From NCBI RefSeq assembly GCF_023101165.1, contig NZ_CP078076.1, positions 2,480,001-2,544,000 of the forward strand: a stretch of DNA of 64,000 nucleotides. Reading direction: 5' to 3'. A program made the translations under genes and the position numbers. Shown in pieces: positions 1-8,185 of this stretch. Every line of letters starts with the position of its first letter. Positions within the stretch are counted from its first letter, which is position 1. The notes beneath the pieces are model-generated. The model was not told the origin of the DNA, made no database searches, and saw nothing but the letters and a program-made list of their open reading frames with translations. Source of the DNA: Microbacterium sufflavum (GTDB lineage Bacteria; Actinomycetota; Actinomycetes; Actinomycetales; Microbacteriaceae).

Positions 1-386
1 AGCCGGACGGCGTGCTGATGGCCGACACCTGGCAGGGTGCCTTCCCCTACCGCAACGACGGGGCGGACGGCTGGGTGGGCACGGCTCCCGTGCGCAGCTT
101 CGCCGCCAACGGCTACGGCCTGTTCGACATGATCGGCAACGTGTGGGAGTGGACGGCGGACTACTGGACGCACCGGCACGTGCCGCCCGGCACGGTCGCG
201 GTGGATCCCGGTCGCCGGGCGAGCCTGCTGTCGGCCGAGCCGGGTTCGCCCATCCCGCGGCGCGTGCTCAAGGGCGGCTCACACCTGTGCGCCCCCGAGT
301 ACTGCCTGCGGTATCGCCCGGCCGCGCGGTCGGCACAGGCGGAGGACACCGCCATGACCCACATCGGCTTCCGCTGCGCCCTCTGA
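1..386 (+). CDS. Formylglycine-generating enzyme (FGE-sulfatase/SUMF1 family), 3' part only
   Basis: The reading frame is open from the window edge (first full codon at 3) and encodes the C-terminal ~128 residues of an FGE-sulfatase domain. Family hallmarks visible: GLFDMIGNVWEW, RVLKGGSHLC, YRPAARS and the terminal GFRC. These enzymes oxidise a cysteine in sulfatases to formylglycine. The two active-site cysteines of the copper-dependent aerobic enzymes, spaced C-x4-C (codons at 288 and 303), are both present, so this is probably an active oxidase rather than one of the Cys-less paralogues. The N-terminal half, start and any partner sulfatase lie outside the window. The stop falls inside a short tandem repeat. 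Confidence 0.88.
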   Translation, partial: PDGVLMADTWQGAFPYRNDGADGWVGTAPVRSFAANGYGLFDMIGNVWEWTADYWTHRHVPPGTVAVDPGRRASLLSAEPGSPIPRRVLKGGSHLCAPEYCLRYRPAARSAQAEDTAMTHIGFRCAL

Positions 387-450
387 GCGCCGGGGCTGAG
401 CGCCGCGGGCTGAGCGCCGGGGGCTGAGCGCCGGGGGCTGAGCGGTCAGG
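383..450. repeat. Tandem 13-14 bp repeat between convergent genes
   Basis: About 4.9 copies of CTGAGCGCCGGGGG (unit starts at 383, 396, 410, 424 and a degenerate one at 438) fill the junction between the FGE stop (384-386) and the HAD hydrolase stop (446-448, minus strand). Each unit carries a TGA. Units 3 and 4 are identical, which suggests slippage expansion. Confidence 0.85.
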
Positions 451-1378
451 AGGGTGCGGGGAACACGCTCGCCCAGTCGTCGCGCACGCTCACGACCGTA
501 TACCCGCGCTCGCGTGCGGCGGCGAGGGCCTTGTCGGCGCCCGCGTCGTACGGGGCGTCGTCGCGGTCGTGGTCGTCGTGGTGGATCAGCAGCGCGAGAC
601 CCCGGCGGGGGCCGCGCCGTGCGTGGTCGAGCATCGGCATGTCGCCGTTGGAGTTGCCCGCGGCGAGGAGAGGGCGTCGGCCGATGCGGCTCCAGATGCG
701 CACCGGCTTCTCGGGTCCGTCGTCGAAGAACGCGAGCGCGGGGGAGTAGCGCACCGATCCGGTCGCCTCGTCGTACGTGAGCCCCAGCGCCGAACCCACG
801 ACGCGTTCGGGCGGGATGCCGTAGATGGACTGCGTCAGGGGGCGCAGGAAGTCGCGCTCGCCGCCCGAGACGATGTAGCACGTGAAGCCGTGGCGTTCGA
901 GGTAGCGCAGCAGCTCGACCATCGGCTGGTACACGAGCTCGGTGTAGGGGCGGTGGAGCACGGGGTGGCGCGCGGTGCGGAAGAACGCCGACACGGCGGC
1001 GGCGTACTGCTCGACGTCGAGTCCGTCGGTGAGGCCGACGAGGGCGGCGATGATGGTGCCGAGGTCGGAGTCGTCCCCGGCGTAGTGCTTCTCGACGGCC
1101 GCGCCGAGCCACGCCAGGTCGCCCGTGACGGCCGCGCGGTAGGGCTGCGTGTCGGCCAGGGAGGGATCCGCCAGGGCCACCTCCCGCCAACGCTCCACCA
1201 CGTAGTGGAGCTGCGTGGGCATCGGCTTCTCGGTCCACAGCGTTCCGTCGTTGTCGAACACGGCGACGCGCTCCTCCGCGGGCACCGCATCCGGTCCGGT
1301 CGCCACGCCCGTCACGAACGCCTCGATGGCGCGTCGGGTGGGGGTGTCCCTCCAGGAGGGGAGCGTCGCGTCGTCCAT
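446..1378 (-). CDS. HAD-superfamily hydrolase
   Basis: 310 aa. The N-terminal segment VAVFDNDGTLWTEKP is the HAD motif I with nucleophile Asp and acid/base Asp (D-x-D-G-T). A central SGGERDFLRP segment corresponds to motif II (Ser), and a later GNSNGDMPML corresponds to the motif IV acidic loop. A large cap lies between. Such proteins act on small phosphorylated metabolites in the cytoplasm; the substrate cannot be read from sequence. The start is the ATG at 1378. It is convergent with the FGE gene and divergent from the copper operon, with no evident functional link to either. Confidence 0.8.
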   Translation of the reverse strand: MDDATLPSWRDTPTRRAIEAFVTGVATGPDAVPAEERVAVFDNDGTLWTEKPMPTQLHYVVERWREVALADPSLADTQPYRAAVTGDLAWLGAAVEKHYAGDDSDLGTIIAALVGLTDGLDVEQYAAAVSAFFRTARHPVLHRPYTELVYQPMVELLRYLERHGFTCYIVSGGERDFLRPLTQSIYGIPPERVVGSALGLTYDEATGSVRYSPALAFFDDGPEKPVRIWSRIGRRPLLAAGNSNGDMPMLDHARRGPRRGLALLIHHDDHDRDDAPYDAGADKALAAARERGYTVVSVRDDWASVFPAPS

Positions 1379-1472
1379 CTGTTCAGGGTGCCAGGCGGGC
1401 CGGGCGCCGGGGGCGGACGCTCACCCCGCCGGGGCGAGCGTGGTCCGAGCGGGGCGTTCGGCGGCGTCGGGA

Positions 1473-1489
1473 ATACCCGTGATGGGTAT
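1473..1489. promoter_or_regulatory. Copper-responsive operator 1 (CsoR-like palindrome)
   Basis: Perfect palindrome ATACCC-GTGAT-GGGTAT, 58 bp upstream of copZ. It matches the published style of CsoR operators (TACCC/GGGTA half-sites around a short spacer). No csoR gene is in the window. Confidence 0.72.
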
Positions 1490-1507
1490 AGGGTTGTGGC
1501 CAGGGAG

Positions 1508-1522
1508 TACCCCAGGGGGGTA
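1508..1522. promoter_or_regulatory. Copper-responsive operator 2 (CsoR-like palindrome)
   Basis: Perfect palindrome TACCCC-AGG-GGGGTA, 24 bp before the copZ start and 18 bp downstream of operator 1. The tandem sites probably straddle the copZ-copA promoter, so binding of apo-repressor would block RNA polymerase and Cu(I) would release it. Confidence 0.72.
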
Positions 1523-1546
1523 TCCTGACAGCGGAGAGGAACGACG

Positions 1547-1756
1547 ATGAACACGAGCGAGTACCAGGTGACCGGGATGACGTGCGGGCACTGCGAGATG
1601 GCCGTCCGCGGCGAGGTCTCCCGCATTCCCGGGGTCGACGGCGTCGACGTCAGCGCGCAGACCGGACGCCTCGTGGTCCACAGCTCCGCCCCGGTCGATG
1701 ACGCCGCGGTGCTGGCCGCCGTCGACGAGGCGGGCTACGAGGCGGTGCGGTCATGA
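1547..1756 (+). CDS. copZ: Copper chaperone, heavy-metal-associated domain protein
   Basis: 69 aa, a single HMA (ferredoxin-like) domain. The Cu(I)-binding motif is M-T-C-G-H-C near residues 9-14, i.e. C-x2-C with a histidine between. It should carry Cu(I) to the ATPase encoded next. A GGAGAGGA ribosome site precedes the ATG by a few bases. Its stop overlaps the copA start (ATGA at 1753-1756), consistent with translational coupling. It is the first gene after the two operators, hence probably copper-induced. Confidence 0.9.
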   Translation: MNTSEYQVTGMTCGHCEMAVRGEVSRIPGVDGVDVSAQTGRLVVHSSAPVDDAAVLAAVDEAGYEAVRS

Positions 1757-4020
1757 CCGATACGCGATCCGTGCCCGACGAGACCAGCGTCGAGCTGGAG
1801 ATCGGGGGCATGACCTGCGCGTCGTGCGCGATGCGGATCGAGAAGAAGCTCAACCGAATCGCCGGCGTGACCGCGAGCGTCAACTACGCGACCGAGAAGG
1901 CCACGGTCATCGCGCCGGCCGGCCTCGACACGGCGGTGCTCATCGCCGAGGTCGAGAAGACGGGCTACACCGCCGCTGTCCCCGCGCCTCCGGCCCCGAC
2001 CGCCGAGGACGCGACGCCGGAACAGGCGGACGACGGGCTGGCCGCACTGCGCCAGCGGCTGATCGTGTCGATCGTGCTCACCGTCCCGGTGATCGCGATG
2101 GCGATGATCCCGGCACTCCAGTTCACGTACTGGCAGTGGCTGTCGCTCGCGCTCGCCGGACCGGTGATCGTGTGGGCGGCGTGGCCGTTCCACCGTGCCG
2201 CGTGGACCAACCTGCGCCACGGGGCGGCGACCATGGACACGCTCATCTCGATGGGCACGCTCGCGGCGCTGCTCTGGTCGCTCTACGCCCTCTTCTTCGG
2301 CACGGCCGGGATGCCGGGCATGACGCACCCGTTCGAGCTGACCGTGGCACCGAGCGACGGGGCGGGCAACATCTACCTGGAGGTGGGCGCCGGGGTGACG
2401 ACCTTCATCCTCGCCGGACGCTACTTCGAGAAGCGCTCCAAGCGGCAGGCGGGGGCGGCGCTGCGCGCGCTGCTCGAGCTCGGCGCAAAGGAGGTCGCGG
2501 TGCTGCGCGGCGGCGTGGAGACCCGGATCCCCACGGCCGAGCTGGCGGTGGGCGACGAGTTCGTCGTCCGTCCGGGGGAGAAGATCGCCACGGACGGCGT
2601 CGTCGTCGCGGGAACCTCCGCCATCGACGCCTCCCTGCTCACGGGCGAGTCCGTCCCGGTGGAGGTGCGCGAGGGCGACGCGGTGACCGGGGCGACCGTG
2701 AACGCGGGCGGACGTCTCGTGGTGCGGGCGACCCGCGTCGGCTCCGACACGCAGCTGGCGCAGATGGCCCGGCTCGTGGAGCAGGCACAGACGGGGAAGG
2801 CCGAGGTGCAGCGCCTCGCCGACCGGGTGTCCGGCATCTTCGTGCCGATCGTGATCGTGGTGGCGCTCGGCACGCTGGGCGTGTGGCTCGGCCTGGGGTT
2901 CCCGGCCGCCGCGGCCTTCACCGCGGCCGTCGCCGTGCTCATCATCGCCTGCCCGTGCGCGCTCGGACTCGCCACGCCCACCGCGCTGCTCGTCGGCACG
3001 GGTCGCGGCGCTCAGCTCGGCATCCTCATCAGGGGCCCCGAGATCCTGGAGTCCACGCGCCGGGTCGACACGGTCGTGCTCGACAAGACCGGCACCGTCA
3101 CCACGGGGCGCATGACTCTCACGGCCGTGCACCCGGCGGAGGGCGTGGAGCGCGCCGAGCTGCTGCGCCTCGCGGGAGCGCTGGAGGACGCCTCGGAGCA
3201 CCCGATCGCCCAGGCCGTCGCCACCGCGGCGACGAGGGAGCTGGGCGCGCTGCCCGCGCCGGAGGACTTCACGAACATCGAGGGCCGTGGCGTGCAGGGC
3301 GTGGTCGACGGTCACGCCGTGATCGTGGGTCGTGCGTCCCTGCTCGCGGACTGGTCGCAGCATCTGCCGTCCGCGCTCGCCGAGGCGAAGGCGGAGGCGG
3401 AGCGCCAGGGCAAGACCGCGATCGCTGTCGGCTGGGACGGCGCGGCGCGTGGCGTGCTCGTGGTGGCCGATACGGTCAAGGCGACGAGCGCACAGGCCGT
3501 GGCCCAGCTCGTCGGGCTCGGGCTCACCCCCGTCCTGCTCACGGGCGACAACCGCGCGGTCGCGGAGCAGATCGCCGCGGAGGTCGGCATCGACGAGGTG
3601 ATCGCCGAGGTGCTCCCGGCCGACAAGGTCGCGGTGGTGCGCCGGCTGCAGGACGAGGGCCGGGTGGTCGCGATGGTGGGCGACGGCGTGAACGACGCCG
3701 CGGCCCTCGCGCAGGCCGACCTGGGGCTCGCGATGGGAACGGGGACCGATGCGGCGATCGAGGCGAGCGACATCACCCTCGTGCGCGGCGACCTGCGCAG
3801 CGCGGCCGACGCGATCCGTCTCTCCCGACGCACGCTCGGCACCATCAAGGGCAACCTGTTCTGGGCGTTCGCGTACAACGTCGCGGCCATCCCGCTCGCG
3901 GCGCTCGGCCTGCTCAACCCCATGCTCGCCGGCGCGGCGATGGCGTTCTCCAGCGTCTTCGTGGTCGGCAACAGCCTCCGCCTGCGGTCGTTCCGCAGCA
4001 CGGCGGTGGACGCCCAGTGA
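1753..4020 (+). CDS. copA: Cu(I)-exporting P1B-type ATPase
   Basis: 755 aa, membrane. Order: N-terminal HMA domain with M-T-C-A-S-C (Cys22, Cys25); transmembrane helices; actuator loop with TGES; ion-channel motif C400-P-C402 in [10 protein letters not shown]; phosphorylation site D444-K-T-G-T; HP motif (SEHP); hinge [10 protein letters not shown] near the C terminus. The CPC motif together with the HMA domain identifies the P1B-1 class that pumps Cu(I)/Ag(I) out of the cytosol. It is translationally coupled to copZ and followed 23 bp later by the YHS gene. The length and all key residues are normal. Confidence 0.96.
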   Translation: MTDTRSVPDETSVELEIGGMTCASCAMRIEKKLNRIAGVTASVNYATEKATVIAPAGLDTAVLIAEVEKTGYTAAVPAPPAPTAEDATPEQADDGLAALRQRLIVSIVLTVPVIAMAMIPALQFTYWQWLSLALAGPVIVWAAWPFHRAAWTNLRHGAATMDTLISMGTLAALLWSLYALFFGTAGMPGMTHPFELTVAPSDGAGNIYLEVGAGVTTFILAGRYFEKRSKRQAGAALRALLELGAKEVAVLRGGVETRIPTAELAVGDEFVVRPGEKIATDGVVVAGTSAIDASLLTGESVPVEVREGDAVTGATVNAGGRLVVRATRVGSDTQLAQMARLVEQAQTGKAEVQRLADRVSGIFVPIVIVVALGTLGVWLGLGFPAAAAFTAAVAVLIIACPCALGLATPTALLVGTGRGAQLGILIRGPEILESTRRVDTVVLDKTGTVTTGRMTLTAVHPAEGVERAELLRLAGALEDASEHPIAQAVATAATRELGALPAPEDFTNIEGRGVQGVVDGHAVIVGRASLLADWSQHLPSALAEAKAEAERQGKTAIAVGWDGAARGVLVVADTVKATSAQAVAQLVGLGLTPVLLTGDNRAVAEQIAAEVGIDEVIAEVLPADKVAVVRRLQDEGRVVAMVGDGVNDAAALAQADLGLAMGTGTDAAIEASDITLVRGDLRSAADAIRLSRRTLGTIKGNLFWAFAYNVAAIPLAALGLLNPMLAGAAMAFSSVFVVGNSLRLRSFRSTAVDAQ

Positions 4021-4043
4021 CACCGAGAAAGAGGAGTACCGAC

Positions 4044-4304
4044 ATGTCCGATTCCCCCGCAGGATCCTGCTGCAGCGTCCCGGCCGCCGGCGGTGTCGCC
4101 GCCGAGGGACGCCCCGACCTGCTGGCGTCGAACGCCGAGGGCATGACCACGTGCCCGGTGATGGCCGGGAGTCCCGTGGTCATCGCGCAGGCCGAGGCCG
4201 CCGGGCTGTTCCGCGACTACGAGGGCACCCGCTACCACTTCTGCTGCGCGGGCTGCGGTCCGGCGTTCGACGCCGACCCCGCGAAGTACATCGCGGCCGC
4301 CTGA
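4044..4304 (+). CDS. YHS-domain small metal-binding protein
   Basis: 86 aa. The C-terminal half, TTCPVMAGSP...GTRYHFCCAGCGPAFDADPAKY, is a YHS/TRASH-like metal-binding domain with CPVM and CCAGC cysteine clusters; the N terminus adds another CC pair. Similar domains occur fused to or beside copper ATPases and probably hold Cu(I) for handover. The start at 4044 is supported by GAAAGAGGAG upstream. It sits between copA and the second ATPase in the operon. The exact role is inferred from context. Confidence 0.8.
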   Translation: MSDSPAGSCCSVPAAGGVAAEGRPDLLASNAEGMTTCPVMAGSPVVIAQAEAAGLFRDYEGTRYHFCCAGCGPAFDADPAKYIAAA

Positions 4305-4313
4305 GTGGCCGCA

Positions 4314-4347
4314 CCGTGCGGGGCTGCCCGACGGCGGCCCCGCACGG
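4314..4347 (+). terminator. Intercistronic hairpin within the copper operon
   Basis: An 11-bp perfect stem (CCGTGCGGGGC / GCCCCGCACGG) with a 12-nt loop lies between the YHS gene and the second ATPase. There is no U-tract, so it may be a partial terminator or an RNA-processing/stability element that sets the ratio of upstream to downstream products. Confidence 0.55.
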
Positions 4348-4372
4348 CATCATCGACGTTGGAGGGAACACC

Positions 4373-6604
4373 ATGAGCACCCCGCACCACGACCCCGCCC
4401 CCGCGGACGCCCGTCACGACGCGCACCCGGTTCACGACGCGCACGCGGCTCACGAGGCCCATACCGGTCACGACGCCCACGGCGGTCATGACGCGCACGC
4501 GGGTCACGACGCGCACGAGCCCCATGCGGGTCACGAGGCCCACGGCGGTCAGGATGCGCACGCGGGTCACGAGGCCCACGCCGGTCACGACGCGCACGCG
4601 GGCCACGGCGCGCACGGCGGTCACGGGGACCACGTCGGGCAGTTCCGGCGGCTGTTCTGGATCATGCTCGTGCTGGCGGTGCCGACGGTTGCGCTGTCCG
4701 GCATGTTCGCGATGATCCTCGGCTACTCGCTGCCGGAGGTCCCGGGTCTGGCGTGGGTGTCTCCCGTGCTCGGCACCGTCATGTACGTGTGGGGCGGGCG
4801 GCCGTTCCTGGTGGGCGCCGTCAGCGAGCTGCGGGCGCGCAAGCCCGGGATGATGCTGCTGATCGCGCTCGCGATCACGGTGGCCTTCGTGGCGTCGTGG
4901 GGTGCGAGCCTGGGACTGCTGCACCACGAGCTCGACTTCTGGTGGGAGCTCGCGCTGCTGATCGTGATCATGCTGCTCGGGCACTGGATCGAGATGCGGT
5001 CGCTCGCGCAGACGACGTCCGCGCTCGACTCGCTGGCGGCCCTGCTGCCGGACGAGGCCGAGCGCGTGGAGGGCGACCAGGTGGTGCGGGTGTCTCCGGC
5101 CGACCTGCGGGTGGGCGACGTGGTGGTGGTGCGGCCGGGCGGCAGCATCCCCGCCGATGGTCGCATCGTCGACGGTCGTGCCTCGATGGACGAGTCGATG
5201 GTGACGGGGGAGTCGCGGACGGTGTCGCGCGGTGCGGGCGACCCGGTCACGGCAGGCACCGTGGCGACCGACTCGGGGCTGCGCGTCGAGATCACCGCGA
5301 CCGGAGACGACACGACCCTCGCGGGGATCCAGCGGCTCGTGACGGAGGCGCAGAACTCGTCCTCGCGGGCGCAGCGCCTCGCCGACACGGCCGCGGGCTG
5401 GCTGTTCTGGTTCGCGCTCGGAGCGGCGGCGATCACCGCGGTCGTGTGGACGCTGGTCGGTCTGCCCGACGACGCGGTCATCCGCACCATCACGGTGCTC
5501 GTGATCGCCTGCCCGCACGCGCTGGGGCTCGCGATCCCGCTGGTGGTGTCGATCGCCACCGAGCGCGCGGCCCGCGGCGGCGTGCTGGTCAAGGACCGCC
5601 TGGCGCTGGAGAGCATGCGCACGGTCGACACGGTCCTTTTCGACAAGACGGGCACGCTCACGAAGGGCGAGCCGGTGGTGTCGGAGGTGTCGACGGTCGG
5701 CGGGGACGACGCCGGTGCGGTGCTCGCCCTGGCTGCTGCGGCCGAGGCGGACAGCGAGCACCCGCTGGCGAAGGCGATCGTGCGGGCCGCGCGCGACCGC
5801 GGGCTGACGGTGCCGGCGAGCCGCGACTTCTCTTCGTCGCCCGCGGTGGGCGTCACAGCGACGGTCGACGGTGCCACGGTGCGCGTCGGCGGCCCGCACC
5901 TGCTGACCGAGGAAGGCGCGCAGGAGCTGCCGGCAGCCGAGGGGTGGCGCGCGCACGGCGCGATCATCCTGCACGTGCTGCGCGACGGCCGCGTGATCGG
6001 TGCGCTGGCGCTCGCCGACGAGGTGCGGCCGGAGTCGCGGGAGGCGGTCGACGCGCTGCACGCCCGCGGGGTGCAGGTCGTGATGATCACAGGCGACGCG
6101 GAGGCGGTGGCGCAGACCGTCGCGTCCGACCTCGGCATCGACCGGGTGTTCGCCGGGGTGCGACCCGAGGATAAGGCCGCGAAGGTGCAGGAGTTGCAGC
6201 GCGAGGGTCGCCGGGTGGCGATGGTGGGCGACGGCGTGAACGATGCCCCCGCCCTGGCGCAGGCCGACGTGGGGCTCGCGATCGGCGCGGGCACCGACGT
6301 CGCGATCGCATCGGCCGGGGTGATCCTGGCGGGCGACGATCCGCGGTCGGTGCTGTCAGTGATCGAGCTGTCGCGGGCGTCGTATCGCAAGATGAAGCAG
6401 AACCTGTGGTGGGCCGCCGGCTACAACCTGCTGTCGGTGCCGCTGGCCGCCGGGGTGCTCGCCCCGATCGGCTTCGTGCTGCCGATGTCGGTCGGCGCGG
6501 TGCTCATGTCGCTGTCGACGATCGTGGTCGCCCTCAACGCGCAGCTGCTGCGCCGACTCGACCTGCGCCCCGAGGTCACGACCCGCGAGATCCTCGACCG
6601 CTGA
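4373..6604 (+). CDS. copB: CopB-type heavy-metal P1B ATPase with His-rich N terminus
   Basis: 743 aa from the ATG at 4373 (GGAGGGAAC upstream). Residues 15-89 are a histidine-rich repeat tail replacing an HMA domain. Then come transmembrane helices, TGES, the C380-P-H382 channel motif, phosphorylation site D424-K-T-G-T-L-T, SEHP and GDGVNDAPAL. A CPH motif with a His-rich tail defines the P1B-3 (CopB) class, reported to move Cu(II)/Cu(I)/Ag(I). Together with CopA it gives the cell two copper pumps of different class. An in-frame upstream extension to 3749 exists but is a shadow of copA and is rejected. Confidence 0.93.
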   Translation: MSTPHHDPAPADARHDAHPVHDAHAAHEAHTGHDAHGGHDAHAGHDAHEPHAGHEAHGGQDAHAGHEAHAGHDAHAGHGAHGGHGDHVGQFRRLFWIMLVLAVPTVALSGMFAMILGYSLPEVPGLAWVSPVLGTVMYVWGGRPFLVGAVSELRARKPGMMLLIALAITVAFVASWGASLGLLHHELDFWWELALLIVIMLLGHWIEMRSLAQTTSALDSLAALLPDEAERVEGDQVVRVSPADLRVGDVVVVRPGGSIPADGRIVDGRASMDESMVTGESRTVSRGAGDPVTAGTVATDSGLRVEITATGDDTTLAGIQRLVTEAQNSSSRAQRLADTAAGWLFWFALGAAAITAVVWTLVGLPDDAVIRTITVLVIACPHALGLAIPLVVSIATERAARGGVLVKDRLALESMRTVDTVLFDKTGTLTKGEPVVSEVSTVGGDDAGAVLALAAAAEADSEHPLAKAIVRAARDRGLTVPASRDFSSSPAVGVTATVDGATVRVGGPHLLTEEGAQELPAAEGWRAHGAIILHVLRDGRVIGALALADEVRPESREAVDALHARGVQVVMITGDAEAVAQTVASDLGIDRVFAGVRPEDKAAKVQELQREGRRVAMVGDGVNDAPALAQADVGLAIGAGTDVAIASAGVILAGDDPRSVLSVIELSRASYRKMKQNLWWAAGYNLLSVPLAAGVLAPIGFVLPMSVGAVLMSLSTIVVALNAQLLRRLDLRPEVTTREILDR
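4415..4639 (+). repeat. copB: 18-bp repeat encoding HDAHxG hexapeptides
   Basis: Twelve imperfect hexapeptides of type H-D/E-A-H-x-G/x cover residues 15-89 of the CopB-type pump, interrupted once by a 3-residue half unit (HAG, residues 51-53). There are about 25 histidines in 75 residues. It is probably a metal-binding tail and is prone to copy-number change. Confidence 0.85.
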
Positions 6605-6611
6605 CCGCCCG

Positions 6612-6652
6612 CAGACCCCGGCCCGACGCCCGTGCGGTCAGGCCGGGGTCTG
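6612..6652. terminator. Bidirectional terminator hairpin after copB
   Basis: Perfect 12-bp stem CAGACCCCGGCC / GGCCGGGGTCTG with a 17-nt loop, 8 bp after the copB stop. The right arm doubles as the last codons of the minus-strand NTF2-like fragment. No U-tract. Confidence 0.62.
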
Positions 6653-6826
6653 CTGGTGCACGGCGAGCAGCCACCGTCCGCCGTCGCGCACGTACGTCGA
6701 CACCATGTCCGCCGTGTAGGTCTGTGCGCCGCGGCGTCCCTCGAAGCGATACGCGATGGCGGCGGCGTCGGTGCCGAGTCGTTCCTCGCTCGTGCGCAGG
6801 TCCTCGATCAGCGTCATGCCCCGCAC
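6638..6826 (-). pseudogene. N-terminally truncated NTF2-like (DUF4440/SnoaL-fold) protein
   Basis: About 59-62 codons (GTG 6826 or ATG 6817). The product matches only the C-terminal half of small NTF2-fold proteins: a Y-R-F-x-G-R-R strand, a T-Y-V-R-D-G-G-R-W strand and the closing V-H-Q-Q-T-P. Intact family members are roughly 110-120 aa; here the N-terminal helices are missing and the DNA upstream (6827-6976) shows nothing resembling them. It is therefore probably a remnant, although the frame itself is intact. If translated, the product could not form the usual cone fold alone. Confidence 0.55.
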
Positions 6827-6913
6827 CCTACTCCGGCGTCGCTTCCCGCGGAACGCCCTGGCTCACGGCTCGGACGGCGGGCCCGTCGCCCTCGGAGACG
6901 TTCCGCAACCCCG

Positions 6914-6953
6914 TATGGTTGCCCTTGTGCCTCTGCAGCCCCCACGCTGAAGC
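6914..6953 (+). promoter_or_regulatory. -10 hexamer and frame-shifted mini-ORF before the polymerase-like gene
   Basis: TATGGT (6914-6919) is followed after 7 nt by GTG (6927), which opens an 8-codon frame ending at 6951-6953. This resembles the leaderless starts elsewhere in the window. A run of five C (6939-6943) lies inside. One extra C would join this start in frame to the downstream gene (reading PLQPPTLKPVVGDPSR then the ATG at 6977). Confidence 0.4.
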
Positions 6954-6976
6954 CCGTCGTCGGCGACCCGAGCCGT

Positions 6977-8185
6977 ATGCGGGTCGAGCGCTTCCCCGTC
7001 ACGATCCTGCTGGGTATCCAGCTGGCGGCGATGGTGGTCATTCCCGCTGCCCTGAAGGGGACACAGCCGTTCGGGCTGATCCTCGCGATCTGTGCCGTCA
7101 CGATCGCCGTCGCCCTGTTCATCGAGCTGATGGTGCAACCGCTGAAGATGCCGGAAGCCACCGCGAAGCCGATCACCGCTCGCGCGGCGTTCACCGTATT
7201 CGCCGTGGGCGTGGCCGCCACCGTGGTCTCCACGCTCGGGGGACGCGGCTCGTATGCGGTGCAGATCGGTGTCGCCTCCGAATCGCCGATCGTCTCGATC
7301 GCAGCGCCCTTCACGCTCTGGGTGCTGTTCGGAGTGTCTCTCGTCCTCTGGCTCTTCCGGCAGGGGCAGGTGACGCGCGCGACCGCGCTCTGGGTGTGTG
7401 CGATCGCCGCGGTGGTGTTCCTGTGGGAGGGGCTCATGCGGGCCATCCTCGGGCAGTCCGCAGCGCTGATCCTCACGGTGGTGATCCTGGCCCTGTTCGC
7501 CAAGCTGATCCGCCTGCGGACGCTCGTGATCGTGCTCGCAGCCATCCCGATCCTCTGGCCGCCGATCTACGACTTCCGCGACTCCCTGCGTCGAGCATCC
7601 GTCTCGGGCCCGGGCGCGGTGAGTGCGGATGCGCCGCTGGAGCGCCTTCAGCTGGACACGCAGATGGCTCTCATCGCCCGATTCGTCCCCCGGCCGGCAG
7701 GTCTTGAGGTCCTCGACATCCCGACGCTGTTCCGCATCGGTCTGATTCCTGGGTTCCTCGACCCGGATCGCCCACCACTGGACACGGGCTCGCAGATGAG
7801 CATCGCGCTCGGCGGTGCGCCGACCAGCTCGCAGTCGGCCACCATGCTCGGCAACGTCTACATCTTCGAGGGCTGGATAGGGATCGTCGTGTTCGCCGTG
7901 GTGCTGACGCTCGTCATGGGCTTCCTCACCCGCCGGGACAACCCGTGGGCGCTCGCGGGAATCGGCCTCGTGTACTCCTACGGCATCTCGTTCAACGCGT
8001 CGTATCCGGACGTGATCCCGCGCATGCTGCAAGCGCTGATCTCGCTCGCCGTCGCCTACGTCCTGGTGCGGATCCTGTCGGGCCCGAAGGCCCGCGCCGC
8101 GTCCGAGGCGCGGGTGCTCCGGCGCGCGGAGGAGCGTCAGCGGAAGCAGCCGAAACGCCCCGGACATACCTCCGCCCGCCGCTAG
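6977..8185 (+). CDS. Polytopic membrane protein, O-antigen ligase/polymerase-like
   Basis: 402 aa from the ATG at 6977. About ten hydrophobic segments are visible, with a long extracytoplasmic loop in the second half (around ERLQLDTQ...DTGSQMS) followed by LGNVYIFEGWIGI and more helices, and a basic Arg/Lys-rich tail. This layout resembles Wzy/WaaL-type polysaccharide polymerases or ligases, but no diagnostic residue is certain, so the function is tentative. No good ribosome site precedes the ATG, and the true start may be the GTG at 6927 if a base is missing in the C tract. It converges on nhaA. Confidence 0.6.
   Translation: MRVERFPVTILLGIQLAAMVVIPAALKGTQPFGLILAICAVTIAVALFIELMVQPLKMPEATAKPITARAAFTVFAVGVAATVVSTLGGRGSYAVQIGVASESPIVSIAAPFTLWVLFGVSLVLWLFRQGQVTRATALWVCAIAAVVFLWEGLMRAILGQSAALILTVVILALFAKLIRLRTLVIVLAAIPILWPPIYDFRDSLRRASVSGPGAVSADAPLERLQLDTQMALIARFVPRPAGLEVLDIPTLFRIGLIPGFLDPDRPPLDTGSQMSIALGGAPTSSQSATMLGNVYIFEGWIGIVVFAVVLTLVMGFLTRRDNPWALAGIGLVYSYGISFNASYPDVIPRMLQALISLAVAYVLVRILSGPKARAASEARVLRRAEERQRKQPKRPGHTSARR

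Noticed and set aside
1735..4023. 762-aa open frame on the minus strand
   Set aside because: Antisense shadow of copA; Arg/His/Asp-rich low-complexity translation without any domain, typical of third-position GC.
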